From positions 3,410,001-3,474,000 of the forward strand of contig NZ_CP018937.1 in NCBI RefSeq assembly GCF_002849695.1: a DNA stretch of 64,000 bases. Direction: 5' to 3'. This document shows positions 8,559 through 16,386 of this stretch, in pieces. The position numbers and the translations under genes were made by a program. The first letter of the stretch is position 1. Each line of letters begins with the position of its first letter. The DNA comes from Bacteroides fragilis. GTDB taxonomy: Bacteria; Bacteroidota; Bacteroidia; Bacteroidales; Bacteroidaceae. Below the pieces are notes generated by a model. That model was not told the DNA's origin, ran no database searches, and worked only from the letters and a program-made list of their open reading frames with translations.

Positions 8559-9656
8559 TTATTTCTGTTTTTTATCTCTTACCCTGTCGAACCATAAATT
8601 CAGTCCCACCCACACAGCAATATCCGCCAAAAGCATCACCGTGTTGTCAACCACCGGAACCAACAGAATATTCACCGCACTAAATGCACAAGAAATCAGC
8701 AAGATCGTTATCATCGCCTTTCTTGGTGTGAAACCCATTGCCAGGAACTTATGATGAATATGGTTCTTGTCCGGTTCGAAAGGGCTCTTGCCACTGCGAA
8801 CACGAACCATCACCACACGGATCACATCGAACGCAGGGACAATCAGCGTACTGAAAGCAATCACGAAAGCACCTTCGGTATACGGGGTGACATCCGGATT
8901 GTACTGGCTGTATTTGATGGCAAGGAAAGAGAGCACATAGCCCAAAGTCAGGCTGCCCGTATCACCCATAAAAATCTTACGGGCACGTTCCGCACTGCCG
9001 AAGACGTTATAGTAAAAGAAAGGGACCAGCACACCGAACGTGGCAAAGGCGAGCATGCTGTACGTCCAAAGTTCTTTCTGCATGAACAGGAAGCCGAAGA
9101 CAAGCAGGGCAACGCTGCTCAGACCGGAAGCAAGACCGTCGATACCGTCAATCAGATTGATGGCATTGGTGACAAAGACAACCAGAAGAACCGTAAAAGG
9201 CATACCTATCCAGGCAGGAAGGGCATACAGGCCGAAAAGCCCGTAGAAGTTATTGATCCAAAGACCGGCCAGGGGAAAAAACGAGGCACAGATGATCTGG
9301 ATCACAAATTTCTGCCGATAACGGACTCCGACAAGGTCGTCGGCGATACCCGTCAGATAAAGCAAAGTCATCCCACAGACCAGAAACATGCACTCGGGCA
9401 GCAAGTACACCGCACGGAGGGCGGGAACATCATAACCCATCAGAATGCGAAGTGCGAACACACCGCAAGAGGATAACAGGATGGTGGGAAAGAAAGAGAC
9501 ACCGCCTAAACGGGGAATGGCACGTTTATGAACCTTGCGCTCACTCGGCATATCGAAAAGCTTCTTCCGCAAAGAGATAAGCAGGATGCGGGGAATGATA
9601 AGCCGGGCAATCGAAGCAGAGATGACAAAAGCCAATATGATGAAAAGGATATTCAA
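8559..9656 (-). CDS. WecA/MraY-type undecaprenyl-phosphate sugar-1-phosphate transferase
   Basis: A 365-residue polytopic inner-membrane enzyme that would start capsule synthesis by moving a HexNAc-1-phosphate onto undecaprenyl phosphate. Visible signatures are SERKVHKRAIPRLGG near residue 40, NAINLIDGIDGLASGLS (catalytic Asp pair), MGDTGSLTLGY and the HIHHKFLAMG motif near residue 300, all typical of the GT4/PNPT family. The frame opens with a TTG at 9656; the codons before it reach a stop without an ATG, and the next Met is residue 36, inside the conserved region. GC content is clearly higher than in the sugar genes downstream. It is the third gene of the locus. Confidence 0.88.
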   Translation of the reverse strand: MNILFIILAFVISASIARLIIPRILLISLRKKLFDMPSERKVHKRAIPRLGGVSFFPTILLSSCGVFALRILMGYDVPALRAVYLLPECMFLVCGMTLLYLTGIADDLVGVRYRQKFVIQIICASFFPLAGLWINNFYGLFGLYALPAWIGMPFTVLLVVFVTNAINLIDGIDGLASGLSSVALLVFGFLFMQKELWTYSMLAFATFGVLVPFFYYNVFGSAERARKIFMGDTGSLTLGYVLSFLAIKYSQYNPDVTPYTEGAFVIAFSTLIVPAFDVIRVVMVRVRSGKSPFEPDKNHIHHKFLAMGFTPRKAMITILLISCAFSAVNILLVPVVDNTVMLLADIAVWVGLNLWFDRVRDKKQK

Positions 9657-9707
9657 GACAAAGGGGATTTAGGTTATATACAGTGTTGTGTAGAAAAAGA
9701 AAAGAGT

Positions 9708-10193
9708 TTACTCCTCTACTTCCCAGTTGGGATAAGGATTCTCTTCAAGGCTGCGGAGTTGTTCGGCAATCTCACATTCATCGCCGGAAAGGGCACGCTC
9801 TCCCCAACTGTCGATGATGCTGTGCGCCTCACGGGAGAGGTCGTCGTCAAATACTTCGCCATAGCAATAAGTCAGAAGCTGCACCTTCAGCAAAGAAGCG
9901 GGCAGGCGGTCGAGCACTTCCCAACAACGGTTCAGGATCTGCTGGATGCGGACTTCCTTGTCACCGTTATTGTAGATCGTCGCGTTATAACCCATCAGAA
10001 GCGAAAGGCACAAACGGGCTTCTTCCTCGTCGGTGGAGCCATGATGGGGATATAAAGTGTTGGCACGGCTGAGTACATCACCGTTCAACCGGCTGAAGTG
10101 GTCGCTGTAGATGGGGCTGCCATCGGAACCCAGATACAGAAGTTCGTGCGCCAAGGTGTACAAAGCGGCAATTTGAGAATCTAAAGAGTTCAT
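9708..10193 (-). CDS. upxZ: UpxZ-family capsule transcription regulator
   Basis: This 161-residue acidic, leucine-rich soluble protein lies directly downstream of upxY, as in B. fragilis capsule loci. In that species UpxZ proteins inhibit UpxY antiterminators of other capsule loci, so that usually one capsule is transcribed per cell. The sequence (IAALYTLAHELLYLGSDG at the N-terminus, a conserved CLSLLMGYNATIY block mid-protein) fits the UpxZ family. It starts at the ATG at 10193, 44 bases after the upxY stop. Assignment rests on family resemblance plus position. Confidence 0.88.
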   Translation of the reverse strand: MNSLDSQIAALYTLAHELLYLGSDGSPIYSDHFSRLNGDVLSRANTLYPHHGSTDEEEARLCLSLLMGYNATIYNNGDKEVRIQQILNRCWEVLDRLPASLLKVQLLTYCYGEVFDDDLSREAHSIIDSWGERALSGDECEIAEQLRSLEENPYPNWEVEE

Positions 10194-10237
10194 GGGAATA
10201 TTTACTATTTACGATTTACTGTCTGCTATTTTACTGT

Positions 10238-10864
10238 TTAAAGATCGAGCGGCTCGATTAGAGAGGAATGGATATAGGTGGTGGCAACTGCCATGACACC
10301 TTGGATGGAAACCATCACACGCCGGTCGTTTTTCACACGGATAAACTCACCCTCGACACCGGCAAAAAGACCACCCGTTACACGCACACGCTGGCCTTTA
10401 CGGAAGGCAACGGCGGAAGGCTCCAGGTAAACCAGTTGCTGCTCGTAACTACCGGCAACCGCCATGAAGCTGCGCATCTGGGAGTCCGGAACAACAATCG
10501 GCTGGCGGCTTTCCCGATCCATGATATAGCGGATCGGAAGGGATACGCCCATCTCTTCTTTGATGCGGTCGATACGTTCACGGCACGAACGGACGAATAC
10601 CAGATTATGAACGGCGGGAACCAGTTTACGCACTCGGCGTTCGTTCTTCACGATATACTCGTAGCGCATCGGGATGAAATTCTCGATGGATTCGCTGTCA
10701 AGGTACGTTTTCAAAGAAAGTTCGCGGCTGTAGGTGACTCGCACAGCATACCAATGGATGTTGTCGGATTCCTTCACTAAAGGGTATTCTTTGGGGACAC
10801 CGGAGTACGAAAGTACCTCCCGGTCAGATGATGTAATGCGAATATCAGTATTACTTGCATTCAT
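10238..10864 (-). CDS. upxY: UpxY-family transcription antiterminator (NusG-like)
   Basis: The protein has 208 residues. The NusG N-terminal domain starts with HWYAVRVTYSRELSLKTYL around residue 37, and a C-terminal KOW motif reads FRKGQRVRVTGGLFAGVEGE. It is a NusG/RfaH paralogue that prevents premature termination in its own capsule operon by acting on the 5' leader. It is the first gene of the locus and is followed by upxZ and the initiating transferase. Transcription would start in the invertible region at 11001-11230 when that segment is inverted relative to this sequence, giving a leader of about 150 bases. Confidence 0.93.
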   Translation of the reverse strand: MNASNTDIRITSSDREVLSYSGVPKEYPLVKESDNIHWYAVRVTYSRELSLKTYLDSESIENFIPMRYEYIVKNERRVRKLVPAVHNLVFVRSCRERIDRIKEEMGVSLPIRYIMDRESRQPIVVPDSQMRSFMAVAGSYEQQLVYLEPSAVAFRKGQRVRVTGGLFAGVEGEFIRVKNDRRVMVSIQGVMAVATTYIHSSLIEPLDL

Positions 10865-11000
10865 GTGATCTCAAGACTCTCCCCTATCACAGCAGGAGAA
10901 CGATGAAATGTTATGTAAGTACCCTGAAATCGACCATTTCCAAGAAACAGAAGAATTTCAGAGATAAAGTTCTATGAACGAATGAATTAGAAGTCATTGA
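10865..11000 (-). promoter_or_regulatory. upxY 5' leader, probable UpxY antitermination target
   Basis: This 136-base stretch lies between the invertible segment and the upxY start and has no credible gene. When the promoter faces left it becomes the untranslated leader. A 7-bp stem (10924-10930 with 10955-10961) could form in the RNA. In B. fragilis the upxY leader is the region through which UpxY acts; that this copy does so is inferred from position. Confidence 0.55.
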
Positions 11001-11020
11001 TGTTTCAAAAAACGTTCGTT
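11001..11020. repeat. Left inverted repeat of the capsule promoter switch
   Basis: TGTTTCAAAAAACGTTCGTT is the exact reverse complement of 11211-11230. It contains AAACGTTCGT, which fits the ARACGTWCGT core reported for B. fragilis class I invertible regions acted on by the Mpi serine recombinase. No recombinase gene is present in the window. Confidence 0.93.
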
Positions 11021-11210
11021 TGTTTAAACACCATTTTTGACAGAATTTTAAAATCTCCAAAAAGAAAAATTCAAAAAGAGAAAAGCTAATTTAAGAGTTT
11101 TAATAATTGATTGATTCACAGATAGATAAAAGTACCATTAAAAGAGAAAACAAATTTATTTATAAAAATATTTTGCTATAATAAAAATGCTGTTTACCTT
11201 TGTTCCATTG
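11021..11210. promoter_or_regulatory. Invertible promoter segment, OFF orientation
   Basis: This 190-bp AT-rich segment is bounded by perfect 20-bp inverted repeats. It carries one full Bacteroides promoter on the plus strand, TTTG at 11172-11175 and TACCTTTG at 11195-11202 with a 19-base spacer. That promoter points right, away from upxY, so the capsule operon on the minus strand has no visible promoter in this molecule. A minus-strand TAAATTTG at 11151-11158 has no matching -33 box. Inversion would place the promoter beside the left repeat facing upxY. Confidence 0.88.
11172..11202 (+). promoter_or_regulatory. Bacteroides-type promoter inside the switch
   Basis: TTTG (11172-11175), 19-base spacer, TACCTTTG (11195-11202) matches the Bacteroides -33/-7 consensus exactly. 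Transcription should begin near 11209, at the edge of the right inverted repeat, and proceed rightwards in this orientation. Confidence 0.85.
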
Positions 11211-11230
11211 AACGAACGTTTTTTGAAACA
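11211..11230. repeat. Right inverted repeat of the capsule promoter switch
   Basis: AACGAACGTTTTTTGAAACA is the perfect partner of 11001-11020. The two arms differ outside these 20 bases, which defines the crossover limits. Confidence 0.93.
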
Positions 11231-11331
11231 CACTCCTTTCTGTTTACACTAAAATTCCCCTATTCACCGACGCCCTTTATATAATCGCGCACACGCGTAC
11301 ACGCATAATACTCTCTTTTTAAATTGATTTT

Positions 11332-11383
11332 ACCCCGTTCTGAAAACAGGTCAGGTATACTTAACCTATTTTCAGGACGGGGT
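11332..11383. terminator. Strong hairpin downstream of the OFF-facing promoter
   Basis: Arms 11332-11351 and 11364-11383 pair at 18 of 20 positions, with an ACCCCG/CGGGGT base and a 12-base loop. One mismatch is a G-U pair in the plus-strand RNA. There is no T-tract, so it is not a classical terminator. Its place between the rightward promoter and the next gene suggests a transcription barrier or attenuator. Confidence 0.5.
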
Positions 11384-11444
11384 GAAACATCAATTAAAAG
11401 TAAACAATATACGCGTATATAACAGATAATATACTAAGAACAGT

Positions 11445-11452
11445 TAATTTTG
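11445..11452 (+). promoter_or_regulatory. -7 box for the 11509 gene
   Basis: TAATTTTG fits TAnnTTTG and lies about 57 bases before the start at 11509. I see no TTTG at the proper -33 distance, so this is a partial match. Confidence 0.35.
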
Positions 11453-11508
11453 CCTTCGTAATAATAAATCATATTAGACAAAATGAGCAAAAAAAACCAA
11501 ATGAAGGA

Positions 11509-11901
11509 ATGATTCTTAACATAGAAGACATTCCTTATGTAGTAATTACAAACGGAAAAACTGACGAGAGTAAGAGAATTTTAGAAACACTGGAAAAGAA
11601 ACCGGAAAAACTTGACATAACTACTCACAGAGAGCTGGTTATCCTCTTTTTCTTATGGTTGAATTACCAGCAAAAAGGAACGAAAAAGCGCAAAGGAATC
11701 CGTGAATTGGCACATATCATGTACCGTATGCTATACTTCGGACAGAAACAAAACCCCACAAAGGAGATGTCAGTACAATCCATTGAAACAGAAATATTTA
11801 ACACACTAAAATTTCTGAAAGAGGAGAAAAAGGGAACGGATAAAGATCTGGAAACAAACATCTTAGACGAAATAAAGACATTCTTCAAAGAAAACGTCTA
11901 A
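11509..11901 (+). CDS. Hypothetical protein, 130 aa, between capsule switch and VirE gene
   Basis: I do not recognise the family. The protein is lysine-rich and charged, without signal peptide or membrane segment, and is probably a soluble helical protein; a central hydrophobic stretch (ELVILFFLWLNYQQK, near residue 43) is likely a buried helix. The ATG at 11509 overlaps the TGA of a nine-codon ORF (11483-11512) by ATGA, so translation could be coupled. It is 71 bases upstream of the VirE-type gene on the same strand and may be co-transcribed with it. GC is lower than in the VirE gene. In the OFF orientation the switch promoter faces it. Confidence 0.6.
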   Translation: MILNIEDIPYVVITNGKTDESKRILETLEKKPEKLDITTHRELVILFFLWLNYQQKGTKKRKGIRELAHIMYRMLYFGQKQNPTKEMSVQSIETEIFNTLKFLKEEKKGTDKDLETNILDEIKTFFKENV

Positions 11902-11972
11902 CAAGGTTTATAAAATCATCCCTAATTTTACAGCCGCAGACACTTACGTCGAGCTTTAAAAAAGACAGAAAA

Positions 11973-14132
11973 ATGGAAAACATTAGTATTACTACTTACA
12001 GGGGTTTCAGCAAAGTAAAAGGGAGATGCTCCCTGAATGAATTAATCGAAAAGGTACGCAGCAGTCGCTATGCCGTCCTGATTGAGAAAATAGGAAGGCT
12101 TATCAGTGAAGGGAAAACCAAGGAAGCGGAGAACGTAAAACGGCAGCTGGACTACTTCACCGTCACGGCAAACTACCACGAATGCAGGCTGGCGCATAGT
12201 ATCGCCGCATACAATGACATCATCACCATCGACCTGGACCATCTGCCCGAAAAGGAGCTGGACCGGATACGGGCCCTGATAGAAACAGACGAAGCGACAC
12301 TCGCCTGCTTCCTCACCGCCAAGCAACACGGATTCAAGGTGCTCGCCTATCCGGTAAGCCTCGAAGCGGAAGGATGGCGAAACGCGTTCTTCCGGACACC
12401 GGCAATCACTTACAGCCGGTTGGAGCAGTATCACGCGGGAATGTACGAACTGGCCCGTAAACACTACGAGAAACTTCTGGAGACGGAAGTGGACACCAGC
12501 GGAAAGGACTTGTCGAGAGGTGTCTTCGCTTCGTATGACCCGAGGGCGTTTTACTCTCCCCGGCGGGTGGCACACATCCCGGAACGGACATTCACCATCG
12601 AAGCCCCCGAACCTGCACGGAGGGGAAGGCAGAAGGAAGAGCCCGCAACGGACCCAACAGGGGAAGTCAGCGCCTACACGTGCATGGAATTCAACAAATG
12701 CCTCAGCTCTACCCGCAGGCTGATGAAATACACAGAGGGAAACCGCAATTCGTTCCTCTTCACCCTGGGAAACAAATGTTTCCGAAAGGGACTTGAAGAG
12801 GCGGAAGTCAAGCGTCTGGCAGCAGTGAAATTAGGGGAGGACGGACAGATGGATACAGACACCCCCATCGCGAACGCCTACACATATACGGACAGAACGG
12901 AACGGGCAGAGGAGAAAAAAAAGATACCGCCCGTGGAACAGGTGATAGACTATCTGGACAGGAATTACGCTTTCAGGCGAAATACGGTACTCGACCGACT
13001 GGAGATGTGCGACTTGTCCAAAACGAAGGAGGGAAAATCATTCTACGCTATGCGGAACAAGGATCTCAACTCCATCTTCCTGAACATCAGCAGACAGGGC
13101 ATCGTCTATCCGCTCAACAGCCTGAAGTCGGTCATCGACTCGGACTATACACCGGAGTTCAATCCCTTTACCGACTACTTCGGAGGAAACGTGCGGTGGG
13201 ACAGGACAACCGACCACATCGGGAAACTGGCGGACACCATACAAGCGGAGGATCAGGAATTCTGGAGGGAAGGATTCCGGCGCTGGATCGTAGCCATGGT
13301 AGCCTCGGCGCTCCAACCGGGTAAAGCCAACCAGCAAGCCCTAGTGCTGCATGGGGCGCAGGGAAAAGGAAAAAGTACCTGGATACGGCACCTGCTACCC
13401 CCGGAACTCGGAGAATATTACCGCAACGGAATGATAGACCCGGCAAACAAGGACGACCTCTTGCTGCTATCCACCCGGCTGCTGATCAACATGGAGGAGT
13501 TTGAAGGTGTGAAGACAGGAGACATCGCCGAACTCAAACGGATCATCGGACAGGAGAACGTCACCATCCGGAAGGTATACGACACTCAGGCGCAGCTTTA
13601 TCCCCGGAGGGCATCGTTCATTGGCAGCACCAACAACATGCAGTTCCTCAGGGATTACGGGGGAAACCGGCGCTTCCTGGTCATTCCCGTAAAAGCCATC
13701 GACTACCGCACCCCGGTAGACCACAAAGGGGTATACGCACAGGCGGTGCAACTGATAGAAGACGGTTTCCGCTATTGGTTTGAAGGAAACGAGATAGACG
13801 ACATCAACACCCGAAACGAACGCCATCGCATGAAAGACCCACTGGAAGAGAACCTGTATGTTTACTTCCGTCCGGCAGGAGAAAAGGACTTTGAGGTGAA
13901 ATGGAAACCCGCCGCCGCAATACTGGCCACTTTATCTGTATACGGACGGACACAAGCCAACGCGCAAACGCAACAAGTGTTGGTACAGATTCTGGAAAGG
14001 GATGCCTTCGGCAAGCGTGTAAACGTCCATGGCATTACGGAGTATGCCGTAGTGGAACTCAGCCAGCAGGAGGTGAGCGAAAACTTCAGGAAAAGGGAGA
14101 AGGGAAAGGAGATGGAAGAGTTACCGTTTTAA
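11973..14132 (+). CDS. VirE-family P-loop ATPase/helicase-like protein with VirE_N domain
   Basis: This 719-residue protein has an N-terminal VirE_N (BT4734-like) region, about residues 30-180, containing ITIDLDHLP and FLTAKQHGFKVLAYPV. A primase-associated-like segment follows around residues 235-275. The VirE/DUF927-like ATPase has Walker A GAQGKGKST near residue 462, a probable Walker B around LLINMEEFEG and the GSTNNMQFLRDYGGNRRFLV motif. The family resembles phage and plasmid primase-helicases, but its function in Bacteroidales is unknown. It usually stands beside DUF4248, HU-related and smalltalk genes, all found within 3.6 kb here, and often near capsule loci. GC is about 50%, unlike the AT-rich neighbours. 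Confidence 0.88.
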   Translation: MENISITTYRGFSKVKGRCSLNELIEKVRSSRYAVLIEKIGRLISEGKTKEAENVKRQLDYFTVTANYHECRLAHSIAAYNDIITIDLDHLPEKELDRIRALIETDEATLACFLTAKQHGFKVLAYPVSLEAEGWRNAFFRTPAITYSRLEQYHAGMYELARKHYEKLLETEVDTSGKDLSRGVFASYDPRAFYSPRRVAHIPERTFTIEAPEPARRGRQKEEPATDPTGEVSAYTCMEFNKCLSSTRRLMKYTEGNRNSFLFTLGNKCFRKGLEEAEVKRLAAVKLGEDGQMDTDTPIANAYTYTDRTERAEEKKKIPPVEQVIDYLDRNYAFRRNTVLDRLEMCDLSKTKEGKSFYAMRNKDLNSIFLNISRQGIVYPLNSLKSVIDSDYTPEFNPFTDYFGGNVRWDRTTDHIGKLADTIQAEDQEFWREGFRRWIVAMVASALQPGKANQQALVLHGAQGKGKSTWIRHLLPPELGEYYRNGMIDPANKDDLLLLSTRLLINMEEFEGVKTGDIAELKRIIGQENVTIRKVYDTQAQLYPRRASFIGSTNNMQFLRDYGGNRRFLVIPVKAIDYRTPVDHKGVYAQAVQLIEDGFRYWFEGNEIDDINTRNERHRMKDPLEENLYVYFRPAGEKDFEVKWKPAAAILATLSVYGRTQANAQTQQVLVQILERDAFGKRVNVHGITEYAVVELSQQEVSENFRKREKGKEMEELPF

Positions 14133-14167
14133 AAGTATCGGAAAGAAGGAGATAGAAGAGAAATGCC

Positions 14168-14209
14168 CCGTAACAATATATGTAATCGAAATAACATATA
14201 TTGTTACGG
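14168..14209. terminator. Perfect 16-bp hairpin after the VirE gene
   Basis: CCGTAACAATATATGT (14168-14183) pairs perfectly with 14194-14209 around a 10-base loop, 36 bases after the VirE stop. It lacks a T-tract but is well placed to end or stabilise the VirE transcript. The rest of 14133-14523 has no gene; a TATCTTTG -7-like box lies at 14431-14438. Confidence 0.5.
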
Positions 14210-14430
14210 AGCAGGACATATATTGGCGTTTTATTGACAAAAAGTTCCCCTTTAGCATTTTATAACAACTCTGGCAAAAATATTCATCTTTGTGAAATCA
14301 AAAAGCTCTCTGGTGAGTTCACAAAAAGCAAAGGTGAAAGATCTTATTTCCACAAATGACGCTGTTGTATAGCCGCTGATTACAGAGTGAAATTAATTTA
14401 ATTTATTCCATATACATAGTATACATTATA

Positions 14431-14438
14431 TATCTTTG
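14431..14438 (+). promoter_or_regulatory. -7 box for the UDG-like gene
   Basis: TATCTTTG matches the Bacteroides -7 consensus 86 bases before the ATG at 14524. The upstream sequence is AT-rich without a clear TTTG at the -33 distance. Confidence 0.4.
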
Positions 14439-14523
14439 TAGAAAATACTCAAGTTTATGGAAACAACACTTTCGGATAATCTATGGAAATGTGAGTATAT
14501 CAATACATAAATAGGTTTATATA

Positions 14524-15276
14524 ATGACTATACATGAACAGGAAAATATTTTATTAGAAGAGTGGTGGAACAGTTATCCAGCCAATGAACGCGATAACTT
14601 CGTTATGGATGGGTTATGCTACAACGGTCCTTTAAATGAAAGAGGAACAAATTCATTTTCCGGAAATGAAGAAAAATTATGGGTAAATACAAAAAGAAAG
14701 ATTGTTTTTCTAATGAAAGACCCTAATGGTAATCCCGGAGAGGATTACCGAAACTGGCATTGGCGGGCTATTACAGCCAAATTCTTTAAGGTGATATTTA
14801 ATTGGTTACAAGGTTTGAATGAAATAACGTTAGATTATACTCCGTTATTGGAAAACAATTCTTATTTTGATCCGGCTAATCAAGTAGTTCTAAAGTATCC
14901 GTTGGCAATTGTTAATGTGAAAAAGCAGTCTGGAATTTCTTCTGTTTATGATGATGTATTATATACCTATGCGGAACGGGATGCTTCTTTTCTCAGAAGA
15001 CAAATAAGGGATATTTTACAGCCTAACATTATTGTATGCGGCGGAGGAACACATAGTAGTATGTTGGATATTGCAAAAAGATATATTTATCCAGAGTTCG
15101 GGGATAAATTTGTGAAAGTTAATAATTGGTGCTATTATATGAAAGAGCCAGAGATATTGCTCATTGACAGTTGGCATCCGTCTGCCAGAGCTTCAGATAC
15201 TCAAAAAATAGATGATATGATGCACGCAGTTTCAGACTTAATTAACAAAAGACAGCCTAATATTTTTATCCCTTAA
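14524..15276 (+). CDS. Uracil-DNA-glycosylase-superfamily-like protein
   Basis: The protein has 250 residues and no signal peptide. Several features are laid out as in the UDG fold: RKIVFLMKDPNGNPGEDY near residue 57 in the place of the catalytic water-activating motif, PLAIVNVKKQSG mid-protein, a QIRDILQPNIIVCGGG strand-loop, and DSWHPSARAS near residue 219 resembling the HPS DNA-intercalation loop. It may therefore bind or excise a modified base. Close canonical UDG motifs (GQDPYH) are absent, so activity is uncertain. It is AT-rich and lies between the VirE gene and a toxin-antitoxin pair, a setting that suggests acquired cargo. A nucleotide-binding protein of another fold remains possible. 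Confidence 0.5.
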   Translation: MTIHEQENILLEEWWNSYPANERDNFVMDGLCYNGPLNERGTNSFSGNEEKLWVNTKRKIVFLMKDPNGNPGEDYRNWHWRAITAKFFKVIFNWLQGLNEITLDYTPLLENNSYFDPANQVVLKYPLAIVNVKKQSGISSVYDDVLYTYAERDASFLRRQIRDILQPNIIVCGGGTHSSMLDIAKRYIYPEFGDKFVKVNNWCYYMKEPEILLIDSWHPSARASDTQKIDDMMHAVSDLINKRQPNIFIP

Positions 15277-15633
15277 AAGGGAGAGTCCTAATAGCCTACC
15301 TCTTAAAAAATTATGGATAATTCTCTGCTAAAAGTCGATATTCTTATGATAAAAGCATGACTTCTCCCATTTTCAAGTGGGGGATGATAGCGTCATATAT
15401 TTTTTGGTTCTCTATGTATCATTGTATGTTTTTCTATGATATACATCCAGAGCGACCGTCTTCCAGGCCTAAGAAGCAGTGTTCCGGTGAAGCAGGAAAA
15501 GCAAGGAGGTATAGGTATCTCTGAAGCCGCTAAATCTTTAGCATAGAGGTAGTTCATGATGTTGTTATAGAATATTTAAATAAATTCAATCTCTAAAACC
15601 ATATGGGGAAGTACTGTTGAATCCTCCCTTATG
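15277..15633. other. Intergenic region with only a tiny ORF
   Basis: No gene-sized frame is present on either strand. A plus-strand ORF of 36 codons runs from 15436 to 15546 with no recognisable motif (it ends GGIGISEAAKSLA). A small CCC-ACTTGAA-type hairpin lies near 15375-15395. The base composition is mixed. It may be a remnant of the event that brought in the neighbouring genes, but nothing proves this. Confidence 0.35.
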
Positions 15634-15942
15634 TTATTTAAATGTGTCTTTTCTCTTCAAGTTTTTTTCCATCTTCTTGTCGTATGCCTGTCCTCTAGGT
15701 ACAAGATACAAAAACTGTACACAACCATCCATTATCTGTACATGAAAGCTAAAGAAAGCTCGGTAACTACCAATTCTTAATCGATAGATGTAATCATAGT
15801 CCACCAGTTTCTTGCAGTCTGTTAGTTCTTCAATGCTTTGAGCATTAATAACCTCCTGTACTGCTATACGTACAGATTCAAGCATTTTGCCGGATAGTTT
15901 ACGGGCTGCCTTTTCAAACTCCTTTGAAAACTCAACTCTCAT
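15634..15942 (-). CDS. RelE/ParE-superfamily toxin
   Basis: This 102-residue basic protein begins MRVEFSKEFEKAARKLSG and carries YDYIYRLRIGSYRAFFSFHV, the strand pattern of RelE/ParE/StbE toxins (K-x-L-x(5)-YR-x-R-x-G-x-YR). RelE types cut mRNA on the ribosome while ParE types poison gyrase; this sequence does not decide between them. Its ATG overlaps the antitoxin stop by 4 bases (ATGA), so the antitoxin is made first, the standard order. It probably serves as a stability or stress module inside the accessory block. Confidence 0.85.
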   Translation of the reverse strand: MRVEFSKEFEKAARKLSGKMLESVRIAVQEVINAQSIEELTDCKKLVDYDYIYRLRIGSYRAFFSFHVQIMDGCVQFLYLVPRGQAYDKKMEKNLKRKDTFK

Positions 15943-16196
15943 TTTTCAACCACTCCCAACCAGTCTATAAACTCTTTATGTTCTTTCTTCCCCAGCATTA
16001 CCTTTCCATCAGGGTAGTTTTCAGACAGATAGCGGTAGGATTCATTCTCATCGTATTCATCCGCTGCCTTGTCGAGCATGGCCTCTATCAACCGTTTCAG
16101 GTTCGTACCCTGCTTTGCTGCCATAACCGAAAGAGCCCTGAAAGTATCTTCTTTCAGGGTGATAATCTTTTTTCTGTGCGGTATAGTTGCTTCCAT
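15939..16196 (-). CDS. Antitoxin of the RelE/ParE-type pair
   Basis: The protein has 85 residues. The N-terminal part (KKIITLKEDTFRALSVMAAK, then GTNLKRLIEAMLDKAAD) is a strand plus two helices as in ribbon-helix-helix DNA-binding antitoxins. The acidic C-terminus (DEYDENESYRYLSENYPDGK and onward) would wrap the toxin. It is the first gene of the operon and overlaps the toxin by ATGA. It is expected to repress its own promoter, which lies in the palindromic AT-rich stretch at about 16213-16244. Confidence 0.82.
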   Translation of the reverse strand: MEATIPHRKKIITLKEDTFRALSVMAAKQGTNLKRLIEAMLDKAADEYDENESYRYLSENYPDGKVMLGKKEHKEFIDWLGVVEK

Positions 16197-16212
16197 AATT
16201 CAATGTTTTGTG

Positions 16213-16244
16213 CAAATATATATTATATATATCATATATACAAT
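16213..16244 (-). promoter_or_regulatory. Promoter/operator of the toxin-antitoxin operon
   Basis: On the minus strand ATTG (16244-16241) and TATATTTG (16220-16213) are spaced by 20 bases, a near-consensus Bacteroides promoter. The spacer is an almost pure TATA-rich, self-complementary stretch, a plausible site for the ribbon-helix-helix antitoxin. The start codon lies 17 bases beyond the -7 box. Confidence 0.55.
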
Positions 16245-16386
16245 ATATACTGAACCAAATTAAACTAATTTCACGAAGTGAATTGCTTTTTTCAGTATTG
16301 GGGTTTCCAATGATTTTCTAAGATTCCTTAACGAACTGTTCTCTTAGCAAGGTAGTGATCAAAGAAGATAGAGAGTAGAAGTAAAC

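Noticed and set aside
8751..9476. Long plus-strand ORF of 241 codons opposite the WecA-type gene
   Set aside because: It is the antisense shadow of a clearly conserved membrane enzyme, and its product is a run of polar residues without a family.
11151..11158. Minus-strand TAAATTTG in the switch as a capsule-facing promoter
   Set aside because: No TTTG box at the needed distance, so the full plus-strand promoter is the credible one.
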